Source of the DNA: Rhizobium ruizarguesonis
Lineage (GTDB): Bacteria > Pseudomonadota > Alphaproteobacteria > Rhizobiales > Rhizobiaceae
Assembly (NCBI RefSeq): GCF_012349115.1
Contig: NZ_PQIG01000111.1
Coordinates: forward strand, 186,001 to 250,000
Direction of reading: 5' to 3'
DNA: 64,000 nt
Position numbers and translations under genes: made by a program. Each line of letters starts with the position of its first letter. The stretch's first letter is position 1. Below the pieces are notes generated by a model. That model did no database searches. It was not told the origin of the DNA and saw nothing but the letters and a program-made list of their open reading frames with translations. Positions 24,375 through 32,496 of the stretch are shown here, one piece after another.

Positions 24375-25814
24375 ATGAAGCTCGTAAATGATTTCAAGGA
24401 TTTCCTTAAGGATACCGTCAACCTCAATCAGACGCGCATCGACTTGCTCTCAGCTCGTGTCGACGCCATCAAAGATTTTCTCAGGGCGTCTGACTGGGAC
24501 CCGCAGGTCCTTCAATTCATCCAGCAGGGGTCGTGGGCGCACGACACGATCATCCGTCCCGTCGACAAGGGAGAGTTCGACGCTGACCTGCTCGTGAAGG
24601 TCAAACCCGTCGACGGTTGGAGCGCCGCCCAATACGTGAAAGAACTCGGTAGCGTCTTCCGCGATAGCAAGCGCTATGGCGAGATGACGGTCGTCTACGA
24701 TTACTGCGTCACCATCACCTACGCCGATGATTGCAAGATCGACATCGCGCCGTTGCTGACGGATCGCAAGTACCAGGGAACCCTCGAGGTCTGCAACAAG
24801 CGCGCCGACGAATTCGAAGAGTCTCAGCCGATCGAGTACACCCGCTGGATCAAGGAAAAGAACGGATACTCCGGCAACAACTCCTTCCGGAAGGCAACGC
24901 GGCTGATCAAGTACATCCGCGATATCAAGAAGCGGTTTAGTTGCCAGTCAGTTCTGCTGACGACCTTGATCGGCCATCGGATCGAGTGGTGGGACAAGGA
25001 CACGACGGCCTTCGCCGACACGCCGAGCGCCCTCCAGACGATCATGGCACGGCTCGATGACTGGCTGCAGGAACGCCCTGAAAAGCCGAGGGTGGAGAAC
25101 CCGTCCCTAAAATCGCAGGACTTCGCGGATCTTTGGAACGACACCCAGTACGCAAACTTTCGCAATTTCGTGCACAAGTACCGGACGTGGATCGATGAAG
25201 CCATCGAGGCCCCGAGCCGCGCCGAAAGCATTGAGAAATGGCGCAGGGTCTTCGGCGATGACTTCGCAAAGGGCGAGAACGTCAAGAAGGCCGAGGCTTC
25301 AGTTACCGATCGCGCACGGGTCCTTCTCATGGACACAGCCGCCCATCTTGACGGACTTGTCGACACCGTGATCGATTGTGGGGTGGGAATCCTTCCGTCC
25401 ATCTTCAACAAGCCACCACATCAGCAGGCACCGCCCTGGCCGATGGCGGAAACCGTCTCGCGCAATGTTCAGGTCTTTGCGGAGCATAGCGGTACCAAGC
25501 TGAAGGGAAGGGGGCACCGGATCAGTTCGGGGGAGGCGCTCGCTCCCAGTGGCGGGCTCTGGTTCGATGTGCGCATCAACAAGTTCCAGACCGTGCCATC
25601 CGACTGCTACGTTCGGTGGCGCATCACGAACACAGGCGCCGCCGCGATGGGCCAGAAATGCGGAAGGGGCGGCTTCGAAAAACCGACGGATGGCGATCGG
25701 CGGTGGGAAGGGCTGCAGTATCGGGGAGTCCATATGGCCGAGGCCTTCATCATCAGGCAACGCGATGATCGTGTCGTCGGCCAGAGCACCCCATTCTACG
25801 TCGTGATCAAGTAA
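24375..25814 (+). CDS. CD-NTase with C-terminal AGS-C sensor domain
   Basis: 479 aa. The nucleotidyltransferase core has GS (residues 52-53, GSWAHDTII), the metal-binding pair D69/D71 (EFDADLLV) and the third acidic residue D123 (KIDIAPL), so the active site is intact. Helical C-core follows to about residue 340. The last ~125 residues (WFDVRINKF, VRWRITNTG, RGGFEKP, YRGVHMAEAFII) match the AGS-C sensor domain described for SMODS-type cyclic-nucleotide systems. It should make a nucleotide second messenger that activates the membrane effector 12 bp downstream. First gene of a three-gene operon facing away from XRE/ImmA. Confidence 0.85.
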   Translation: MKLVNDFKDFLKDTVNLNQTRIDLLSARVDAIKDFLRASDWDPQVLQFIQQGSWAHDTIIRPVDKGEFDADLLVKVKPVDGWSAAQYVKELGSVFRDSKRYGEMTVVYDYCVTITYADDCKIDIAPLLTDRKYQGTLEVCNKRADEFEESQPIEYTRWIKEKNGYSGNNSFRKATRLIKYIRDIKKRFSCQSVLLTTLIGHRIEWWDKDTTAFADTPSALQTIMARLDDWLQERPEKPRVENPSLKSQDFADLWNDTQYANFRNFVHKYRTWIDEAIEAPSRAESIEKWRRVFGDDFAKGENVKKAEASVTDRARVLLMDTAAHLDGLVDTVIDCGVGILPSIFNKPPHQQAPPWPMAETVSRNVQVFAEHSGTKLKGRGHRISSGEALAPSGGLWFDVRINKFQTVPSDCYVRWRITNTGAAAMGQKCGRGGFEKPTDGDRRWEGLQYRGVHMAEAFIIRQRDDRVVGQSTPFYVVIK

Positions 25815-25826
25815 GAGGAGGAATGA

Positions 25827-26597
25827 ATGCCTAAGGTCGATACCGTCAGTAAGAACTACTACGCCCCGCTCGCGATGATGGACGCCATCGGACGTTGGCT
25901 GTTTTGGGCGATCTCCATTCTGTCCATTGTGACTCTGTTCATCGACAAGGCCGCGCATCCACAGGCCAGCACCGCTCTTCAGATTGCGTTCCTGATCGCC
26001 GCTATGCTCTTCTTCGTGCACGGACAGGTTCAGAACATCTACCTCTTCCCAAGGGCTGAGGATGCCAGGCGGCAAGAGGCGCTATCGAACAGCTTCAGCG
26101 TCGCGCTTTCGCATGAGGAGACGATTGGCTACTACAATAACGACCAGACGAATCCGCTCAGGAGGTTGGCCGCGAATTCCATGGAAAGCGTATTCTTCAC
26201 GCGCTCCATTGTTCGCAAGATGCTGAGGTCTCAGCGCATAACGACGCTTGGCTATCTCGTGGTCTGGATTGCGGCGATGGCGTATCCCTCCACCGATCTC
26301 GAGGTCATCGGCGTTGCGGCGCAAGCAATCTTCAGCGGGGAGATCGTCGGACGACTGGTTCGCATGGAATGGCTGCGCATGCGCTGCGAACACCTCTTCG
26401 ACGACTTCAACAGGCTCTTCAACGGCGGTCGGGGGGCATCCAAGTCCATCACTCAGGCCCAGATCATCGAATTCTTCGCCTCCTACGAGACAACCAAATC
26501 GACCGCTGCGATCCTCCTCTCCACGAAGATCTTCAATGAGCAGAACCCAACGCTGACAACCGAATGGGAGCGCATACGCGCTCGCATCGGTATCTGA
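25827..26597 (+). CDS. S-4TM-like predicted pore-forming membrane effector
   Basis: 256 aa (AGAGGAGG six bases before ATG 25827). Hydrophobic segments at about residues 22-40, 51-68, 139-155 and 158-175 predict four membrane helices in two pairs, with a cytosolic linker (NPLRRLAANSMESVFFTRSIVRKML) between pairs and a long soluble C-terminus. This layout and the linker wording resemble the S-4TM/SLATT effectors predicted to open membranes in CBASS-like systems. It sits between two CD-NTases, consistent with being the effector they signal to. The effector function is inferred from family predictions. Confidence 0.75.
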   Translation: MPKVDTVSKNYYAPLAMMDAIGRWLFWAISILSIVTLFIDKAAHPQASTALQIAFLIAAMLFFVHGQVQNIYLFPRAEDARRQEALSNSFSVALSHEETIGYYNNDQTNPLRRLAANSMESVFFTRSIVRKMLRSQRITTLGYLVVWIAAMAYPSTDLEVIGVAAQAIFSGEIVGRLVRMEWLRMRCEHLFDDFNRLFNGGRGASKSITQAQIIEFFASYETTKSTAAILLSTKIFNEQNPTLTTEWERIRARIGI

Positions 26598-26606
26598 GGT
26601 GCGTCG

Positions 26607-27470
26607 ATGGCCACGACCATTGCCGGCGCCTTCCAACAGTTCAAGGCCAATCTGGAGATCTCAAGTCTGCAGGAGAGCACGACTTCCACTCGCCAGCAGA
26701 ATGTGCGAGATGCAGTCTCCAAGGACTTCGTTGTCCTCGATACGTTCCTTACCGGATCCTATCGCCGCAGCACGATGATCGCGCCCCTCAAGAGCGCCGA
26801 CATTGATGTGTTCGCCGTCCTTGATCCGAGGTACTACGCGGCCCAGAATCAGCACACGCTGCTGACGTCGGTAAGGACCACGCTCAAGAAGAAATACCCC
26901 TCGACACCAAGGATAAAGCCCGACGGACAGGCCGTGACCATAACGTTCACGGATTTCGAGGTCGACGTCGTGCCGGGCTTCTATCGGAACGGCGGAGGCT
27001 TCCTCATTCCTGATGCCAATCTCAAACGGTGGATCCCTACCGATCCGAAAAAGCACGTGGAGCTTTGGTCCCAATCCAACAAGGCTCACAACGGCGCGCT
27101 CGTTCCGCTCATCAAGATGCTCAAATGCTGGAACCGGGCCAATGGGAACCTACTTCGCTCCTTCCACCTTGAAGTTCTCGTTCGGCATGTTCTTCAGGAC
27201 GTCACCATCAGTGACTACGCCAGCGGTGCCCGTTGGGCGTTCGACAAGATGAGGGGGAAGGTCTGGGTTAAGGTCGCCGACCCGGCCGGCTACAGCGATG
27301 ATGTCGCCTCATATCTCGCCAAGTCGGAAGCGGACAAGATCATTGCCGCCCTGCATAAGGCGTATCGTAAAGCGGTTGCCGCTGAAAGCAACGCTAGTTA
27401 CGGCTTCGTGAGGTCAGCGATCGAGGACTGGCAGACTGTCTTCGGCGATTACTTCCCTGGATATGGATGA
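26607..27470 (+). CDS. Second CD-NTase (SMODS-type cyclase)
   Basis: 287 aa, starting 9 bp after the effector gene. The catalytic motifs are intact: GS at residues 50-51 (LTGSYRRSTMI), D65/D67 (ADIDVFAVL) and D120 (FEVDVVPG). The C-core (LIKMLKCWNRANGNLLRSFHLEVLVRHVL) is as in bacterial oligonucleotide cyclases. It is not a close duplicate of the first enzyme: it is shorter, lacks AGS-C and its motifs differ. Two catalytically competent CD-NTases around one effector is an unusual arrangement. Confidence 0.85.
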   Translation: MATTIAGAFQQFKANLEISSLQESTTSTRQQNVRDAVSKDFVVLDTFLTGSYRRSTMIAPLKSADIDVFAVLDPRYYAAQNQHTLLTSVRTTLKKKYPSTPRIKPDGQAVTITFTDFEVDVVPGFYRNGGGFLIPDANLKRWIPTDPKKHVELWSQSNKAHNGALVPLIKMLKCWNRANGNLLRSFHLEVLVRHVLQDVTISDYASGARWAFDKMRGKVWVKVADPAGYSDDVASYLAKSEADKIIAALHKAYRKAVAAESNASYGFVRSAIEDWQTVFGDYFPGYG

Positions 27471-27687
27471 GAGGGGCATGGTGCCCAGGCATCTATGTAT
27501 CTGGCCGCGCTCGCCTTCAGTATCTCGATCCCATGGAAGGCAATAGAGGTCCTTGACACCTTCCCGCATGTTCTTTATTCGTTCCCGCCCATGAACACCT
27601 CCGCGCGCCACTCGATTCGAACACGCTGACGCGCTCCCGGCTTCGTCCGGTGCCGCCCAGTTCTGCGTTTCGTTTTCGAGGGATGGC

Positions 27688-28282
27688 ATGAAGAGAGTCT
27701 CGAATGACCGGAGGGACGATGCTGTCCCGCACAAGGTCACGCTTTCACCGACCTATACCCCGATGGCGACCTTCAAGTGCGATGGTCCCCGCCAAGTTCC
27801 GATCACAGCAGGCGAGGGACTTCGCGTGCCTGCTTGATCTTGATTCCTATGTCGTTCGATGGAGCGCCGCGCCACCGCTGCTGCGTTGGCGACGACGAAT
27901 ACCAAGTCGACTTCCTCGCGCCGACGGCGGAAGGCGGTCCTTTCCTGATCGATGTCGGCCAGGAAGAGCCATCGTCACCGGTCTGGTTCGCCAGCGTGAT
28001 CGAACCCATGGGACACCGATACCGCCCCGTGGCGCTGGGCGAGTTCGCCGGCAGCTTCCGTCTAGGGAATGCGAGGATCTTCTCCGATACGGGTTCTACC
28101 GAGCGGCGCTCGGCGACAGGATGCGTCTCCTGGCCGGTCTCGAGGAAATGGGATCGCTCACGATCGCGGAATGCCTGTCGGCGATCCGGGAAGGACGGCC
28201 GATGCCGACACTGGCCTCGCTCATCCTCCAAGGATCCCTGGAGAGGACGGATGACCGACCCCACTTGATCGGTGGGTCCTGA
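27688..28282 (+). pseudogene. Frameshifted TnsA-like / PD-(D/E)xK protein
   Basis: A conserved-looking protein is readable only by switching frame several times. The N-terminus (from ATG 27688, SPTYTPMATFKCDG) is in one frame; RSQQARDFACLLDLDSYVVRW in a second; DDEYQVDFLAPTAEGGPFLIDVG in a third; and LLRYGFYRAALGDRMRLLAGLEEMGSLTIAECLSAIR back in the second. The order (ARDFACLLDLDP-like, D-Y-x-V-D-F, L-I-D-V) is that of TnsA-like endonuclease-fold proteins linked to transposons. At least three frameshifts make it a pseudogene. 27471-27687 holds nothing I recognise. Confidence 0.6.
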
Positions 28283-28299
28283 GGTCTTTCGGCTTACAC

Positions 28300-29436
28300 T
28301 CAGCTTGGCAGGTCGATCTCGCGAAGCTCATTGAGTCTCTGGTCATAGACGGTGTTCAAGCATCTCGCGTCGCCGCCGCAATCGTTGCGGTCCTTGAGCC
28401 ACCTGCGCTGCACCTCGAGAAGGCGCTTGCGAACTGATTTATCGATATTGTTTCGCACCCACATGTAGATGGAATTCATCGCGCGGTCTTTCGGCCAGAG
28501 TTCCGGTGTCCGGCACAATGTTACCTCGGTGGGCGTTGAGGCGGATGTGCATGAGAAGCTTGGCCCATCCACGCCAGTTTCCTGTCCTTGCCCTCGCAGA
28601 TGCGCCTCCGTCTCGATGCAGAGCAGGAGCGCACCCTTTTTGTTCAGCTCCGCCTTCACCTCGTCGAGAAGCGGTGTCCAAAGATCGATCCACTTGTCGG
28701 CGCCCACGAGTTTGTTGCCCTCCGCGAATGCCGCTTCGTGAGCGCGTTTGACCGCTGCCCTGTCTGGCTGCAGGAAGGGCGCGCACCTGGACTGGAGCAG
28801 TGAATACGCGACGAACCTGTCCGCATAGACATCGACAGTGGGATTTGCCGACGGCGTGGTGATGCTGCCCCCATCCACGTTGTAGGTTTCGATACCCAGC
28901 ATTCTCGCGCGCTCGGGGGTGAGCAGTAGGAAGTCGTTCGGGCCCGCAGTTGTGAAATATCGTATGGCCTCGATGCGGAGACCTAGATGGGTTAGATATG
29001 AGCCGATTTCGGCATTCGCGACACCGCTCTCGCGATACTCGCCGTTCTCTTCCCGATAGGCCGCGTGAAAGCCGATGAGGGAGGTGTCGGACATGTACCG
29101 TCGGACACCGGAGACCCAGATCAAGCCGCAGGCGGAGAAACATTCCTGATCGGCGGCGACCATTGTCGAGAAGCCCGACATCCGGATCGTCGCTCCGATC
29201 TGCAATGCTTCCTTCACAAGCCCACCAGGGCTTTTCAGGATGACGGACGCACGCTTGAGCCCCTCGGACAGTTTCGAGAATTTCTTGCCGTCACCTTGCT
29301 CTATCGGTCCCCGCAAGCTGATGAGCGGAGCGTCGATCCCCGGAAGATCGATCTTCTCGATTTCTGCTGCTTGCGCGACCGTGCAGCAGTATAGCGCCAT
29401 CCCGACCAGCAAGCCCAGCCACTTCATCGCAAACAT
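28300..29436 (-). CDS. Exported ClpP-like protein with LprI-type C-terminal domain
   Basis: 378 aa from ATG 29436 (AGGGGG nine bases upstream). A signal peptide (MFAMKWLGLLVGMALYCCTVAQAA) directs it to the periplasm. Residues about 30-190 have a ClpP/crotonase-like fold of the COG3904 type: SPGGLVKEALQIG, then CFSACGLIWVSG with the candidate nucleophile Ser, then IGFHAA with the candidate His. The C-terminal ~90 residues (FSCTSASTPTEVTLC to CLNTVYDQRLNEL) match the LprI/DUF1311 lysozyme-inhibitor domain with its four cysteines and Q-x-x-W-L-x-x-R-x-x-C. Fusion of the two is known in rhizobia; the role is probably envelope protection. Confidence 0.75.
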   Translation of the reverse strand: MFAMKWLGLLVGMALYCCTVAQAAEIEKIDLPGIDAPLISLRGPIEQGDGKKFSKLSEGLKRASVILKSPGGLVKEALQIGATIRMSGFSTMVAADQECFSACGLIWVSGVRRYMSDTSLIGFHAAYREENGEYRESGVANAEIGSYLTHLGLRIEAIRYFTTAGPNDFLLLTPERARMLGIETYNVDGGSITTPSANPTVDVYADRFVAYSLLQSRCAPFLQPDRAAVKRAHEAAFAEGNKLVGADKWIDLWTPLLDEVKAELNKKGALLLCIETEAHLRGQGQETGVDGPSFSCTSASTPTEVTLCRTPELWPKDRAMNSIYMWVRNNIDKSVRKRLLEVQRRWLKDRNDCGGDARCLNTVYDQRLNELREIDLPS

Positions 29437-29584
29437 CCCAGCCACCCCCCTGGCGAGCTTATGACCCCATCAATGGTATGCCTATCCCCACGCGAAGCGG
29501 TACGTTTCACTACAGAGGAAAGCTCCATCATGGCTCTTCTCCTGAATAGGGAGTTCCGTCAACGCGATCTGGGTGTAAAGGCCC

Positions 29585-30175
29585 TCAGACCCTATATGCA
29601 GACCGCATTTCGGGGCCTTCCTGAGGATCTTCATCGAACCTGATAGGCAGCCAGAACCACTCCCCAAGACTCGGGGAGACCGGCATCGGTGAAACTCCGA
29701 GGTTCCGTTGATAGTGTTTCGTCATCGCCTTCAGACGGCGTTCGAAAGCTTCCTTCCCGGGAGCGCCGGGATCCTGGAACCTGTTCTCCCACTCCAGTGG
29801 AAATGCCTTCAGCACCATCATTGCGCTCCGCCGCGAGAACTCACGCTTGATGGCGGCCCTCATCGTTTCCCAGAAGCCTGGCATGGGATGGGGAATGACC
29901 AGCCGATGGAAAACGACGATCGATCCGTAGTCGAGCGGGTTCTCCCATCCGTCGGACCAGCATTGTCCAACGGCGGCTGCCATTTCGTAATCCTCCTGGC
30001 TGTAGCTGTCAGCAGCGTCCTGAAATTCTACCGCACTCACGAAGCCGGAAGAGTCCCATTCGAAGAACACCGCGTGCGCGTCTGGCGATCCCGGACGCGA
30101 GAACTTGAGCGAAACGTAGCGCTTCTTGAAGTCAGTCTCCTCGATCCGGAAATATCGGCCCCGGCCGCAGGACAC
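29585..30175 (-). CDS. Hypothetical protein, probably missing or frameshifted N-terminus
   Basis: 196 aa from GTG 30175, of no family I know (FKKRYVSLKFSRPGSPDAHAVFFEWD ... EWFWLPIRFDEDPQEGPE). The same frame stays open upstream to a TAG at about 30315 and reads like protein (SLDKAQRRWLEERRSQLIGKP, then ALKYTWVKDLGHGITV), but has no start codon. An ATG at 30327 (MTFDS) lies in another frame and would join it through a one-base shift near 30314. So the true gene is likely 29585-30327 with a frameshift, or a sequencing error there. Confidence 0.5.
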   Translation of the reverse strand: MSCGRGRYFRIEETDFKKRYVSLKFSRPGSPDAHAVFFEWDSSGFVSAVEFQDAADSYSQEDYEMAAAVGQCWSDGWENPLDYGSIVVFHRLVIPHPMPGFWETMRAAIKREFSRRSAMMVLKAFPLEWENRFQDPGAPGKEAFERRLKAMTKHYQRNLGVSPMPVSPSLGEWFWLPIRFDEDPQEGPEMRSAYRV

Positions 30176-30359
30176 AGTAATCCCGTGACCTAAGTCCTTG
30201 ACCCAAGTGTATTTGAGAGCCTTTGTTTCAGGGGCGGTCGGCTTGCCGATGAGCTGCGACCGCCGTTCTTCGAGCCACCTTCGCTGCGCCTTGTCCAGGG
30301 AAACCTCCGCCCACTATCGAACGTCATCAATCAGACACGGGAACCTTGTCCCACATCGA

Positions 30360-31172
30360 TCACCCGCCGCATCCCGACTCAGCGTCTTGAGCAGTTCGGA
30401 TGAGCCACGCTGCTAGGACGAGTCCGTTTGAGGCCACGAGGCTGGCATCCGATGCACGAATTTCGACCTCCTCACCGACAACGCGTCCATGACCTGTTCC
30501 CGCCAGGTTGCGCAGCTCATTAGCGGTTTCGATCATGACCTTCGCGCTACTGGCGATCTTGCGGAGATGTTCCTCACCCGCTGTCGTTGGCGCTGTCGTG
30601 CCGATCAAACCAAGGAGGCATTGCGTGCAAAGAGCGGGAAAATCGAGCTTTTCCACGTTCGCATGCCCTCTGCGCTTGAGGATTGTTCGCATCGTAGCTT
30701 CGAGAAGATCCTTGGTCGTTCCAATGGCTTGATGCGGGTCTCCAGGGAGTGAGGCTTGAATCCTTGCAGCGTATGGTTTGACATCGATGTATGCGCTGGA
30801 GTCGGCCACCTCCTCTAGGCCGTGTGACAGCGCTACGACCATAGGGTCAGCGCTTCCATCCCACACGTCCATGAGGTCCCGGTGGTTTTTACGGAGGCGC
30901 ATCTGTATGTTGGTGCGTTCGACGAGGTCGATGATTGCGGCCGGCTTCAAATGGAAAAGCTCGCGCACGAGATCAAGAACGCAGCCTTCGTGATCCGGAT
31001 CGTCCCATTGCAGGCTTCTGAGGAAGCGTGAGTGGTCTGTAATGCGTCCATTGAGACCGAAGCGGACATCGAATTTCTTCCATTCGCTTTCCGACATATG
31101 TACGGCTGAGGGCCTCAGCAAGGGCGACTTGAAATTCTCCGGCGAGATCGTCGTTCTCGGTGAATTCCTCAC
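30360..31172 (-). CDS. Abi-C domain (abortive infection) protein
   Basis: 270 aa from GTG 31172. The C-terminal half (IGTTKDLLEATMRTILKRRG ... LRNLAGTGHGR ... VASNGLVLAAWLI) matches the Abi-C domain, HEPN-like helices with the conserved R-N-x-x-G-x-G-H-G signature. The N-terminal region (MSESEWKKFDVRFGLNGR from 31097) is of unknown type. Overlapping it, a different frame from GTG 31194 has a good GGAG site and protein-like sequence (NTKKSIREEFTEND, GEFQVALAEALSRTYVGKR) that fades just where this frame begins to look real, so the native gene probably started at 31194 and carries a frameshift near 31060-31100. Confidence 0.7.
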   Translation of the reverse strand: MRNSPRTTISPENFKSPLLRPSAVHMSESEWKKFDVRFGLNGRITDHSRFLRSLQWDDPDHEGCVLDLVRELFHLKPAAIIDLVERTNIQMRLRKNHRDLMDVWDGSADPMVVALSHGLEEVADSSAYIDVKPYAARIQASLPGDPHQAIGTTKDLLEATMRTILKRRGHANVEKLDFPALCTQCLLGLIGTTAPTTAGEEHLRKIASSAKVMIETANELRNLAGTGHGRVVGEEVEIRASDASLVASNGLVLAAWLIRTAQDAESGCGG

Positions 31173-31320
31173 GAATCGATTTCTTAGTGTTCACGCAATT
31201 CTTCTCCAATCCTGCGGCGATGCTATATCGCTCCGGACCCAAAATGCTACCTGTTTAAGCATTGTATCGGGCATTCCGCTATCAGCCAGCCGCTCCTTCG
31301 GAACCCACCCGCCTGAAGCA

Positions 31321-32349
31321 TCACGCAGGCAACGCCACCATCTCGGCGATGTCCGACAGCGCCCCCAGTTCGATGTTAAATGCTGCCGCAGGCATCTGGC
31401 TGGCGGTGGGGAAGGCGCACAGCCGCCACTCCCGCTGGTAGGCGAACTGGAAATGCTTGAGGTGCACTGGTCTCTCGTTCCTGTGAACGAACGAGCACGG
31501 GTCGTAGTAGCTAACGGGTCCGACCTTGATCTTGACCCCAGGCCACAGCTTCTTCAATCCACTCTCGAACCGTGATGCGAAGACAGCCGGCTTCCGGATA
31601 ATGAGCGCCGCGTCGGCGTTGAAGTCATCCGGCATGCGACGGTCGATGTCACGGCAAGCGCACCAGAGGACGTAATCCGGGCAACGCACCGTTTCCTTGA
31701 TAAAGCCGTCCTCGATGGCTCCCTCGAAGCCGCTCTTCGTCTTGGCGCGTGTCCTGCCAGCTCTGACAGCGTCGAAGGCTGGGTGGTGGAACTGTCGTTC
31801 GCTCTCCAGATCATGCATCGCCTTCGACAAACTTGCCTGGGAATAGAAGGTCGACGGCGTGACCCGCACTTCGCCATTATTGAGCATCTTCTTGATGTGC
31901 TCTCGCTGTCCGAACTTCACGATCACGCCGTCGAGAGTCTCGGGATAACCCTGGAAGAGACGTACACCTGTGGGTTTGCCTTTCGCAAAATACCTGTTCA
32001 TCATCGCGTTGCCATCCGAGATAAGCTTGGCAGGGACGCCACCCCGTGTGCCGAACTCCATTGTCAGGTGGCTGAACAGGGGGCCGAACATCCCCTTCTC
32101 ATCCGCGAAGTCCTCACGCGGCGCGATCTGTCCCGCTGATGTGAGGCGGACGTTGGTGTGGTATTGATCCAACCATCGCTGGGCCAGATACTCTTCGCTC
32201 GCGAGCATGAGGTACGGTGTCTGGCAGTATTCGTAGCGCCACCAGTCGCTCCGGGGCAACGCTCCCGTCTGGTCGATGTTGGCCTTGTAGCGGGCTGCGG
32301 AATGTCTCCAGTAAGCCGCTTTCTGATTGAGTGTATCACTCCACGACAT
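31321..32349 (-). CDS. Unknown protein divergent from SIR2 gene
   Basis: 342 aa from ATG 32349 (AGGA nine bases upstream). No domain I can name with confidence; HIKKMLNNGEVRVTPSTFYSQASLSKAMHDLESERQF in the middle and YVLWCACRDIDRRMPDDFNADAALIIRKP later are the most conserved-looking parts. The C-terminus has VGPVSYYDPCSFVHRNERPVHLKHFQFAYQREWR, recalling the end of DUF2971-type proteins, where a short conserved YQ.E.R motif follows a strand. It is divergent from the SIR2 gene with a 147-bp gap; the two may form one defence locus. Confidence 0.55.
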   Translation of the reverse strand: MSWSDTLNQKAAYWRHSAARYKANIDQTGALPRSDWWRYEYCQTPYLMLASEEYLAQRWLDQYHTNVRLTSAGQIAPREDFADEKGMFGPLFSHLTMEFGTRGGVPAKLISDGNAMMNRYFAKGKPTGVRLFQGYPETLDGVIVKFGQREHIKKMLNNGEVRVTPSTFYSQASLSKAMHDLESERQFHHPAFDAVRAGRTRAKTKSGFEGAIEDGFIKETVRCPDYVLWCACRDIDRRMPDDFNADAALIIRKPAVFASRFESGLKKLWPGVKIKVGPVSYYDPCSFVHRNERPVHLKHFQFAYQREWRLCAFPTASQMPAAAFNIELGALSDIAEMVALPA

Positions 32350-32496
32350 CGCGCGAATCCTAGGGGCTGCGTCTCCACCTGTGGATACTCCGGCAACAGA
32401 TCCTTCGCAACGAGGGCGCGCATAAATTCCAGTTGACAACTACTTGACTCCGGCCGCGGCTCATATCGAATCCATATCCTGGGCAGGAGGTGAGTC

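Noticed and set aside
24375..27470. Complete CBASS type II or III (Cap2/Cap3 or HORMA/TRIP13 accessories)
   Set aside because: No E1/E2-like, JAB-like, HORMA or AAA accessory gene is adjacent.
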